DNA of 8,775 bases, from assembly GCA_012516755.1 (NCBI GenBank), contig JAAYWE010000181.1:1-8775 (forward strand), read 5' to 3'. Each line of letters begins with the position of its first letter. Position 1 is the first letter of the stretch. Of this stretch, positions 1-6,230 are shown piece by piece. The position numbers were made by a program, and so were the translations under genes. The stretch is from Treponema sp. GTDB lineage: Bacteria > Spirochaetota > Spirochaetia > Treponematales > Rectinemataceae. The notes beneath the pieces are model-generated. The model ran no database searches, was not told the DNA's origin, and was given only the letters and a program-made list of their open reading frames with translations.

Positions 1-1325
1 CAGAGATAGATGAGCTGCTTGCGACGCTAGAAGAGAAACATGATCTTTCTCTAGACGAGAGAGCATATGTCCGCAAGATGCGGCGAGATTATGACAGAGA
101 AACGAAGCTGCCTGAGGCATTTGTCACCGAATACGCTAAAACCACTAGCATTGCACAAGCAAAATGGGCTGAAGCGAAGAAGAACAACGATTTTAGGGCA
201 TTCGAGCCTCACCTTGAGAAAATTGTGGATCTTTCGCGGAGTTTAGCAGGATATCTAAATCCGAATGCAAAGCCCTACGATGTGCTCCTCGACCTATATG
301 AGCCCGGAAATACGCAGCAATCGGTTGCATCTATTTTTTCTACAATGAAGGCTTACCTGGTCGATATTCTCGACAAGATTCGCGGCAGACCTCAAATAGA
401 AGACAGGTGTGTGGGGCGGTATGTAGATTCTGAGACTCAAGAGCGAATAAGCTTATATTTCATGAATGTTCTGCATTACGAGATGGATCGCGGAAGGCTG
501 GATGTCTCTGCCCATCCTTTTACCACGAGCCTCGGTGCAGATGATATACGCATTACGACGCGCTATATTGAAGACTATTTTCCTTCAAGTCTTTTTAGCA
601 CGATCCATGAATCAGGTCATGCGCTTTACGATATGGGTATTGATCCCGATCCTGAGTTTAGGGGGACAAAACTGGCTGAAGCTGTATCGATGGCAGTTCA
701 TGAGTCGCAATCCAGGCTGTGGGAAAATATCGTTGGTCGATCCAGGGTATTTTGGGAGAGGAATTTCTTAGCTTTGAGTGCTCTTCTGGGTAAGGCTGGT
801 GAGGATCTTGACTTTAAGAGCTTTATTGAATCGATCAATAGAGTGAGTCCCTCGCTTATCAGAACCGAAGCGGATGAAGTCACATATGGGTTGCACATAA
901 TTGCGCGTTTTGAGCTAGAGTCGGCGCTATTAGATGGGAATCTGCGTGTTACGGATGTGCCTGGAGCATGGAGAGAGAAGTACAAGCAACTGCTGGGTCT
1001 TGAGGTATCAAATGATCGAGAGGGCTGTCTTCAGGATGTGCATTGGTCAATAGGATATTTCGGATATTTCCCGAGCTATGCACTTGGGAATCTCTATGCC
1101 GCACAGTTCTGGGCAAAACTCAAGGAAGAAGTACCTGATATAGAAGCTCGAATAGCAAGTGGTGATGTTCTCTCCGTGCTAACATGGCTTCGGGCTAATG
1201 TGCATTGTCATGGTTCACGCTATATGCCAGGTGAACTCGTCGAAAAAATCACTGGATCGGCTCTCGATCCAGCGTGGTTTGAGAGATATTTGCGAGAAAA
1301 ATACTCGAGCATATATGGGTTCTGA
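1..1325 (+). CDS. M32 family zinc metallocarboxypeptidase (thermostable carboxypeptidase 1 type), 5' end outside window
   Basis: The frame is open from the first complete codon at position 3, and the residues before the ATG at 78 (EIDELLATLEEKHDLSLDE, then AYVRKMRRDYDRETKLP) already match the family, so the true start lies upstream and the ATG at 78 is internal. About 440 residues are visible; M32 enzymes are usually near 500, so some 60 N-terminal residues are missing. The family removes C-terminal amino acids from peptides in the cytoplasm using one metal ion. Visible hallmarks are HPF at 513-521, the metal-binding HEXXH as HESGH at 606-620, and the HESQS motif at 699-713 that carries the third metal ligand (Glu). 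Also present are GCLQDVHW followed by GYFGYFPSYALGNLYAAQF near 1023-1110, and the usual C-terminal YLREKYSSIYGF. No key residue is missing. It is convergent with hisD, with three bases between the stops, and has no obvious functional link to the his operon. Confidence 0.95.
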   Translation, partial: EIDELLATLEEKHDLSLDERAYVRKMRRDYDRETKLPEAFVTEYAKTTSIAQAKWAEAKKNNDFRAFEPHLEKIVDLSRSLAGYLNPNAKPYDVLLDLYEPGNTQQSVASIFSTMKAYLVDILDKIRGRPQIEDRCVGRYVDSETQERISLYFMNVLHYEMDRGRLDVSAHPFTTSLGADDIRITTRYIEDYFPSSLFSTIHESGHALYDMGIDPDPEFRGTKLAEAVSMAVHESQSRLWENIVGRSRVFWERNFLALSALLGKAGEDLDFKSFIESINRVSPSLIRTEADEVTYGLHIIARFELESALLDGNLRVTDVPGAWREKYKQLLGLEVSNDREGCLQDVHWSIGYFGYFPSYALGNLYAAQFWAKLKEEVPDIEARIASGDVLSVLTWLRANVHCHGSRYMPGELVEKITGSALDPAWFERYLREKYSSIYGF

Positions 1326-1328
1326 GTT

Positions 1329-2849
1329 TTAGGAGTCGGGACCTTTATTTTTGTGTTTGTGCACGCGCGCAAGTGCGGCTTGTGCGTGTGCCTCGAGGCC
1401 TTCCAGGCGGGCAAAAGCAGCGGTATCCTCTGCGAGAAGCTCCGGATTTTCGATGGCAAGCCATGTCCTGGCTCGCAAGAAGCAAAGGACCGACAGACCA
1501 GCTGCAAATCTCGATGCTCCTCCTGTTGGCAGAGTGTGGTTGGGTCCTGCGCCATAGTCTCCGAATACTTCGGCTGATCCTATGCCCAGAAAGATAGAAC
1601 CCGCGTTCTTTATCTGTTTCATAAGGCCCACAGGATCCGAAGTTGCGATCTCAAGGTGTTCGGGCGCACAGCGATTTGCTCCTTCGACAATTCGCAAGAG
1701 ATCTTGTTCCACACAAAGAAAGCCATTCGAAAGGGCTCGATAAGCTATGCTTTGATTTGGTTCAGGAAGATCTTCGAGTCTAGTCATGAGAGATTTTTCA
1801 ATTTCAAGGGCTATAGTCTCTTCGCTTACAATGGCTGCGGGCATTGCATCTGGGGAGTGCTCTGCCTGGGCTAGAAGATCTGCGGCGATCATGTCGGGGT
1901 CTGCAGTCTTATCGGCTATAATGAGGAGTTCGGAGGGGCCTGCCGGTGCTTCAGTGCCCACAATGCCAAAGAGTTGGCGTTTTGCTGCCATAACATATTT
2001 CCCGCCAGGCCCCACGATGATGTCGCACCTTGGAATACATATGCCAAAAGCCAGGGCAGCAATAGCATGGGCGCCTCCTACCTGAAGGAATCCATCAGCA
2101 CCCGCCACCCAGGCGGCGGCTAAGGTTTCATTGCTAGGTCTTGGTCCAGCGCACCAGACTTCTTCGACGCCTGCAACTTTTGCCGGAACAACAGTCATGA
2201 TTGCGCTCGAGGGCAGTGGAAAGGCTCCGCCCGGAACATAGCAGCCTACGCGCGCCACGGGCACGAGATCGTGCCCGTGGCGGCCGACCAGCGCGCCTTT
2301 TTCGCCTCTACCTGTATTTCTTTTTGCTGCCATTTCCCCTGTTGCAATATTTAGCGTTGTGGGCCGGTTTGAATCGTTTGAATCTTCTAGATCGTTCAGA
2401 TCGTTTGGATCGCTAAACTCGCTTGAATCGTTTGGATCACTTGGATCGATAAACTCGCCTGGATCTGGGGGCCTTCTGGCCTCTGGCGAATACATCTGAG
2501 ATTTCATCTTTATCGGCTCTATTCGTATCGGCAGCTCTAGTGGTGTAAGACAGGCGCGCTGGGCGGCCGCAAAGGCCGCTACGCGGCCTTTGGCGCGCTC
2601 CATTAGCTCGGTGGTTTTCTTAGGCAACTTATCATAAGCAGCCTTCAACTCATCCCGGGAGATTACAAGAGGCGCCCCGACTGGAAGCCCATCTAATCTC
2701 TCTGCCCATCGCCTGAGTTCTGGCTCCTTGCCAGCTCGGATAGCATCGATAGCTTGCTTAGCAACGGCTTCAATTTCAGGATCGAAAAGCCTCACCGAAG
2801 GTTCTGCAATATCATCAATCGCAATTCTTTTTAATGGATGCTTTTCCAT
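1329..2849 (-). CDS. hisD: Histidinol dehydrogenase with a low-complexity insert
   Basis: HisD catalyses the last two steps of the pathway, NAD-dependent oxidation of histidinol to histidine. All catalytic residues can be placed: zinc ligands Gln328 and His331 (QAEH), the Glu397-His398 acid/base pair (APEHLEI), Asp431 (GDYGAGPNHTLPTGG) and His488 (LEAHAQAALAR). VGCYVPGG (about 201-208) and AGPSE (303-307) are also present. The usual GPGN motif reads GPGG (280-283). At 506 residues it is about 70-80 longer than the usual 430; the excess lies between the N-terminal helical part (ends near residue 112) and GHDLVPVARVGCYVPGG (from about 192). That insert is Asp/Ser/Asn/Pro-rich and encoded partly by a 9-bp tandem repeat. 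The frame is intact and the core conserved, so the enzyme is probably active, with the insert as a surface loop. The ATG at 2849 follows GAAGGA by eight bases and overlaps the end of hisA-IE by 19 bases. It is the last gene of the operon. Confidence 0.96.
   Translation of the reverse strand: MEKHPLKRIAIDDIAEPSVRLFDPEIEAVAKQAIDAIRAGKEPELRRWAERLDGLPVGAPLVISRDELKAAYDKLPKKTTELMERAKGRVAAFAAAQRACLTPLELPIRIEPIKMKSQMYSPEARRPPDPGEFIDPSDPNDSSEFSDPNDLNDLEDSNDSNRPTTLNIATGEMAAKRNTGRGEKGALVGRHGHDLVPVARVGCYVPGGAFPLPSSAIMTVVPAKVAGVEEVWCAGPRPSNETLAAAWVAGADGFLQVGGAHAIAALAFGICIPRCDIIVGPGGKYVMAAKRQLFGIVGTEAPAGPSELLIIADKTADPDMIAADLLAQAEHSPDAMPAAIVSEETIALEIEKSLMTRLEDLPEPNQSIAYRALSNGFLCVEQDLLRIVEGANRCAPEHLEIATSDPVGLMKQIKNAGSIFLGIGSAEVFGDYGAGPNHTLPTGGASRFAAGLSVLCFLRARTWLAIENPELLAEDTAAFARLEGLEAHAQAALARVHKHKNKGPDS
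2253..2282. repeat. 30-bp near-perfect palindrome in hisD
   Basis: Two 14-base arms (CGCCACGGGCACGA at 2253-2266 and its exact reverse complement at 2269-2282) are separated by GA. It lies at the downstream border of the HisD insert and encodes RHGHDLVPVA, of which GHDLVPV looks like native HisD sequence. The transcript could form a very stable 14-bp hairpin with a 2-base spacer (in practice 12-13 bp). It may be a small palindromic element, a relic of how the insert arose, or a chance result of codon choice. Confidence 0.7.
2280..2513 (-). other. In-frame insert region of HisD (about residues 113-190)
   Basis: Compared with the usual HisD fold, the segment between the first helical region and the GH..PV..VGCYVPGG motif is about 70-80 residues too long. 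It holds a charged stretch (KMKSQMYSPEARR), then an Asp-rich array of three-residue units (from PDPGEFIDPSDP to DSNDS), then a basic, Gly-rich stretch (MAAKRNTGRGEKGALVGR). The borders are estimated by eye from recalled HisD sequences and may be off by 10 residues or more. No intein splice motifs or transposase remnants are visible. The acidic part followed by a basic part suggests a disordered surface loop. This is inference. Confidence 0.6.
2369..2467. repeat. Degenerate 9-bp tandem repeat, 11 units, inside hisD
   Basis: Eleven consecutive 9-base units fill this stretch; on the plus strand typical units are TTGAATCGT, TTGGATCGC and TTGGATCAC, with TAAACTCGC as a recurring variant at 2414 and 2450. 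Because the unit is three codons, the array stays in frame with hisD and encodes three-residue units on the minus strand: PDP, GEF, IDP, SDP, NDS, SEF, SDP, NDL, NDL, EDS, NDS. The GEF/SEF variant recurs four units apart, which suggests a higher-order duplication. This is a typical slippage-prone minisatellite and may vary in copy number between strains. Confidence 0.85.
2570..2592. repeat. Short inverted repeat in the hisD 5' part
   Basis: Arms CAAAGGCCGC (2570-2579) and GCGGCCTTTG (2583-2592) are perfect complements around a TAC centre. The region encodes the normal HisD helix AKGRVAAFAAAQRA, so coding constraint alone could explain it. It is recorded because it is the second strong hairpin flanking the HisD insert region, in a locally GC-rich patch. 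Confidence 0.5.
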
Positions 2850-4144
2850 TCGCTTTTTCCTTCAAGCCCTTCGAATTCTGGCTTTGCATTTCCCCCACGC
2901 CGCGTAACACGCAAGGAACGACGCTCGAGTTCTTCCTCAATATCCGAAAGACCGCCGCCCATGCTAATTGTCTTTACCAAGGCAAAATAGAGTACATCAG
3001 CAGCCTCAGATATCGTCTCTTGTAGAGATTTAGACTGTATAAGCTCTTGCACTTCCTCGCGAAGCTTGGATGCGAGAAGGGCTTCATCGGCAAATAGCCT
3101 GCGCGTATAAGAGCCCTGGGGTGCTTCTTTCAAGCGTCTCTTGATAGTACGATCGAGTTTTTCCAGACCATAACCGTTATCAAAGCAGGTTCGTCTGCCA
3201 AGATGACAGAAGCCTTCGCCATTCTGACGCACCGTAAAGCGGATTGTATCTCTATCGCAATCGAGCTCTGCGCGCAGAAGGATTTGGTCGTTTCCGGATG
3301 ATTCTCCTTTTACCCAGAGGCCCCTCGATCTAGAATGATATACTCCCTTGCCGCAATTCAAAGCAAGTTTTAGACTCTCCTTGCTCGAATGCACAAGCCC
3401 AAGTGCTTTTCCCGACTCGTCGCATACAACAGTAGGCCATAGTCCATCAGCTCTGTCAGTAATAAGGGGTGCAGCAAATGCCTCAGCAAGAGAAAGGTCT
3501 CCTAAAACAAGCGAAGTACCCGCCTGGAGGTCTGCACCCAGCCTATCTAGAGTCGCAATATCCGCAATGCCTCGTTCGCCACCAGCGGCCCCTCCGGCAA
3601 ATGTGAATTTGCTATCAGGGGCAAGAGCGATTAGCTTCCTTGCTCTTTCGATATCGATACCACACTGGTCGCCCTCGGTTTCTATAAAGGTAATGAGAAA
3701 GCCGGACACATAGGGTGCAAGAGCTATGATCGATTCCTCGATAGAACCTTCCCTTTGCTTTGACCATCCTTCCACCATGATATTCCCTTCTTTACTATCC
3801 AGGGCTGCTATAACCCGCTCCCGAGGCAAGCTGGAAAGGAATTCAGGTGTGGCCGAAGTTCCAATAATAATCGAGCGGGCTCCTCCATTGAGATAATCCA
3901 TAGCAAGATCAATCGTGCGAATGCCTCCACCTACGCGCGCTCGATATATTCTGCACAAAGAAAGAATGAGTTCTCGGTTGCTTCCAACTCCTTTTGCCGC
4001 GTCGAGGTCTACTACGGCGAACTCTCCAACCCGACCATAGCGTTCGGCGAGCTCCAAAGGGTTTCCAGCATCCAAAGGTGGCTGCTTTCCTCCTCTAAGC
4101 TGTACTGCTCGGCCATTCGTTATGTCGATACTGGGCACGATCAT
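2831..4144 (-). CDS. hisA-hisIE: Trifunctional HisA-HisI-HisE fusion (ProFAR isomerase / PR-AMP cyclohydrolase / PR-ATP pyrophosphohydrolase)
   Basis: Three domains lie in order. HisA (about 1-230) isomerises ProFAR to PRFAR; it is a TIM barrel with catalytic Asp7 (PSIDITNG), Asp116 (AALDSKEG) and Thr152, plus phosphate-binding FAGGAAGG (182-189) and GTSLVLG (209-215). The usual DGT after Thr152 reads EGD. HisI (about 235-322) opens the PR-AMP ring; metal ligands are Cys296 with Asp295, Asp297 and Asp299 (LDCDRD), Cys313 and Cys320 (GFCHLGRRTC). HisE (about 325-422) hydrolyses PR-ATP, with EEVQEL (363-368) and EAADVLYF (380-387). So one chain carries steps 2, 3 and 4. HisI and HisE phrases such as LGLVHSSKESL, GSYTRRLFADEALL and SLRVTRRGGNAKPEF resemble fungal HIS4. 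The ATG at 4144 shares ATGA with the hisF stop and follows GGAGGT (4151-4156) by six bases. At 437 residues nothing looks truncated. Confidence 0.93.
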   Translation of the reverse strand: MIVPSIDITNGRAVQLRGGKQPPLDAGNPLELAERYGRVGEFAVVDLDAAKGVGSNRELILSLCRIYRARVGGGIRTIDLAMDYLNGGARSIIIGTSATPEFLSSLPRERVIAALDSKEGNIMVEGWSKQREGSIEESIIALAPYVSGFLITFIETEGDQCGIDIERARKLIALAPDSKFTFAGGAAGGERGIADIATLDRLGADLQAGTSLVLGDLSLAEAFAAPLITDRADGLWPTVVCDESGKALGLVHSSKESLKLALNCGKGVYHSRSRGLWVKGESSGNDQILLRAELDCDRDTIRFTVRQNGEGFCHLGRRTCFDNGYGLEKLDRTIKRRLKEAPQGSYTRRLFADEALLASKLREEVQELIQSKSLQETISEAADVLYFALVKTISMGGGLSDIEEELERRSLRVTRRGGNAKPEFEGLEGKSEWKSIH

Positions 4145-4908
4145 AATCTTACCTCCACATCATGTGCTTTCAAGAATTCCTTTATCTCTCGAATTGAGAT
4201 TTCTCCGCGATGAAAAATGCCCGCAGCCAGGAGCGCTGATGCTCCACTTAAATATCCCTCCAGAAAATGCTCCGGCTTTGAAGCCCCTCCCGAGGCGACG
4301 ACTGGCACGAGCACTGCCCGCGCGACAAGTCCTATGAGCCTGCACTCATATCCAAGGCTTGTACCATCTCGATCTATCGAGGTTAGAAGAATCTCACCGG
4401 CACCTCGACCGCTAGCCTCCTGAGCCCAGGCGACTGCATCGAAACCGGTTTTGCGAGAGCCTGCATCGATTTTCACTTCATATCCTGAAGGCATTGTAGA
4501 ATTCTCTGCCACATCGATAGCCACAACCACACACTGTACACCAAAGCGCGAAGCAAGTTCATCGATAATCAAGGGATTGCGCACCGCTGCGCTGTTCACA
4601 GAGATACGATCCGCTCCTGCTTCAAGCAGGCGGCATGCATCCTCGATGCTTCCGATTCCACCTCCCACCATGATTGGAATGGAGAGCACTTGCCGTATAC
4701 GTGCCACTTCTTGAGCCATGGTCTTTCTGCCCTCCAGAGTGGCGCTAATATCGAGAAAGGCGAGCTCGTCCGCTCCTTGCCTTTCGTACAAAAGAGCGCG
4801 TTCAAGCGGGTCCCCTGAATCGACAAGGTTTAGAAATCTTGTTCCTTTGACTACGCGTCCATCCTTGAAGTCCAGGCAAGGGATTATTCTCACTGCAAGT
4901 CCGTTCAT
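4141..4908 (-). CDS. hisF: Imidazole glycerol phosphate synthase, cyclase subunit
   Basis: HisF is the TIM-barrel synthase half of IGP synthase. It uses ammonia delivered from HisH to turn PRFAR into imidazole glycerol phosphate plus AICAR, which feeds purine synthesis. The 255-residue length is normal. The two catalytic aspartates are Asp13 (RIIPCLDFKDGRVVKG) and Asp132 (VVVAIDV), and the phosphate-binding loops are MVGGGI (70-75), GEILLTSIDRDGT (171-183) and VVASGGAS (203-210). The usual GYD after the DGT motif reads GYE. The start ATG shares a 4-base ATGA with the hisH stop and follows GGGAG (4915-4919) by six bases, and its stop overlaps the hisA start in the same way. This suggests translational coupling, which suits the one-to-one HisH:HisF complex. 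Confidence 0.97.
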   Translation of the reverse strand: MNGLAVRIIPCLDFKDGRVVKGTRFLNLVDSGDPLERALLYERQGADELAFLDISATLEGRKTMAQEVARIRQVLSIPIMVGGGIGSIEDACRLLEAGADRISVNSAAVRNPLIIDELASRFGVQCVVVAIDVAENSTMPSGYEVKIDAGSRKTGFDAVAWAQEASGRGAGEILLTSIDRDGTSLGYECRLIGLVARAVLVPVVASGGASKPEHFLEGYLSGASALLAAGIFHRGEISIREIKEFLKAHDVEVRL

Positions 4909-5609
4909 ACATTTCTCCCAATTCTGTTTAGATCGATCCAGTGCGAAAAAAGTCTTGTACCAAAGGACCCGGAAAGTTCCGGATGAAACTGACAGAGAAG
5001 GAGTGTGGGTTTTGCATCTTGCCAGGCTTCCAGCGCCGCAACAAATGGCTCTCCATATCTTGCACTCGCAATGGCTACTTGATCAAAAACATTTTGCGCA
5101 AAGGGGGCACCTTTAGAGCCTTTTATCGTTGTTTTATAAGTGTAGGCCACTTCTCCCACCCGGTAACTATTAGCAAAATAGACCCAGCCTGATTCGAGAA
5201 GATGCGCAGAGCTCTCAGATTCAATTTTGTTCCACCCTAGCTGAGGCAAGGGCAGACCTCCTGCCAGCCTTTTTACGGTACCATTGAAAATACAAAGCCC
5301 CTTCGAGCCCGGAGCTTCTTCGCTTGCTTCGAAAAAGAGTTGCATACCAAGACATATACCCGCCGTTGGAAGACCTTGTTCTACACGTCTACATATCGCC
5401 TCGTCGAGACCATCCTGGGATAGTTTCTCCATAGCTGGTCCGAAAGCTCCTACTCCCGGAAGGATAACAACTTGTCCCTCAAGTACATCGATCATCATAT
5501 CGCTCACTACAGGCTCGAAACCTAGCCGTTTTGCAAATGCTTCTACGGAGGCAAGATTTGCTGCTCCTGTCTTGATAATTATAAGTTTTTTTCTTTCCTT
5601 CATGCTCAT
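4905..5609 (-). CDS. hisH: Imidazole glycerol phosphate synthase, glutaminase subunit
   Basis: HisH is a class I glutamine amidotransferase that hydrolyses glutamine and passes ammonia to HisF. The catalytic triad is visible: Cys86 (GICLGMQLFF), His209 and Glu211 (CQFHPELSG). The oxyanion-side motif PGVGAFGPAM (51-60) is also present. The 234 residues are slightly more than the usual 200-215, from an N-terminal extension (MSMKERKK) and a short C-terminal tail. Two residues differ from the common pattern: the strand-1 Asp is replaced (IIIKTGAANLASV), and the conserved VHSY reads ANSY (146-149). Neither belongs to the triad. The ATG at 5609 overlaps the hisB stop by ATGA and has GGAG (5615-5618) five bases upstream; a second ATG at 5603 is possible but has worse spacing. 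Confidence 0.96.
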   Translation of the reverse strand: MSMKERKKLIIIKTGAANLASVEAFAKRLGFEPVVSDMMIDVLEGQVVILPGVGAFGPAMEKLSQDGLDEAICRRVEQGLPTAGICLGMQLFFEASEEAPGSKGLCIFNGTVKRLAGGLPLPQLGWNKIESESSAHLLESGWVYFANSYRVGEVAYTYKTTIKGSKGAPFAQNVFDQVAIASARYGEPFVAALEAWQDAKPTLLLCQFHPELSGSFGTRLFSHWIDLNRIGRNV

Positions 5610-6208
5610 GTTAGCTCCGAATCTATGCGTGCTTCTCCTTTTGTGCTTCCTAATACTGGGCTTGGTGCTAGAGCAGCTCTGAACGCCAGAGCAACGGCCT
5701 TAAAAAGTGCCTCAGCCTTATGGTGGTCGTTTTCTCCGCGAAGAATGTCGAGGTGAAGTGTACATCGTGCATTCGCCGCAAAACTCTGAAAGAAGTGGGC
5801 AATATTACAGGTCGAAAGCAAGCCTATAGATGGCATAGAAAACGTTCCGGAGAAGACACAGTAGCTTCTGTTAGAAATATCCAATACAGCACGCGCCAGA
5901 GCCTCATCCATTGGAGCATAGGAATATCCAAAGCGTGCAAGGCCCTGTGCCGAAGGAACAATTTTCGAAAACGCCATGCCCAGAGCTATGCCTACATCCT
6001 CTACCGTGTGATGGTCATCGATTTCCAGGTCTCCTGTGCATGAAATCTGCAAGCTCCAGCCAGCATGGAATGCAAGCTCAGTAAGCATATGGTCAAAAAA
6101 TCCTATGCCTGTTGCGATTTCGATGGATCCTGGTGATAATTGCAGACTCACGCTGACATCTGTCTCGGCCGTTGTTCTTTTTATGGTGGCCATTAGTCGA
6201 TCGCTCAT
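5606..6208 (-). CDS. hisB: Imidazoleglycerol-phosphate dehydratase (monofunctional)
   Basis: It dehydrates imidazole glycerol phosphate to imidazole acetol phosphate. At 200 residues it is the single-function form, without the N-terminal HAD phosphatase of the enterobacterial HisB. Manganese-binding, histidine-rich motifs are complete: GFFDHML (36-42), DDHHTVED (64-71), HFFQSF (138-143) and GENDHHKAEALFKA (158-171). The C-terminal GSTKGEA matches the family's STKG end. The ATG at 6208 is chosen because AAGGAG (6214-6219) lies five bases upstream. It starts 22 bases after hisC, and its stop overlaps the hisH start. Histidinol-phosphate phosphatase must be supplied from elsewhere, since no such domain occurs in this operon. 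Confidence 0.97.
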   Translation of the reverse strand: MSDRLMATIKRTTAETDVSVSLQLSPGSIEIATGIGFFDHMLTELAFHAGWSLQISCTGDLEIDDHHTVEDVGIALGMAFSKIVPSAQGLARFGYSYAPMDEALARAVLDISNRSYCVFSGTFSMPSIGLLSTCNIAHFFQSFAANARCTLHLDILRGENDHHKAEALFKAVALAFRAALAPSPVLGSTKGEARIDSELT

Positions 6209-6230
6209 AGACGCTCCTTAATCCAAGGTA

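Noticed and set aside
2201..2416. Open frames on the plus strand opposite hisD and elsewhere opposite the his genes
   Set aside because: They are antisense shadows of conserved coding sequence with no recognisable motifs or ribosome binding sites. The longest ones follow from codon use in the real genes.
2369..2467. CRISPR-like array or protein-binding iterons
   Set aside because: Units are contiguous 9-mers without spacers, they keep the hisD reading frame, and they encode a clear three-residue repeat.
2280..2513. Intein or mobile element inside hisD
   Set aside because: The insert is far too short for an intein, lacks splice-junction residues (Cys/Ser start, HN end), and shows no terminal inverted repeats with target duplication.
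2570..2592. Second inverted repeat in hisD as a regulatory hairpin
   Set aside because: It lies in a conserved helix-coding segment rich in GCC/GGC codons, has only ten-base arms and no U-run. Listed as a repeat but not claimed as functional.
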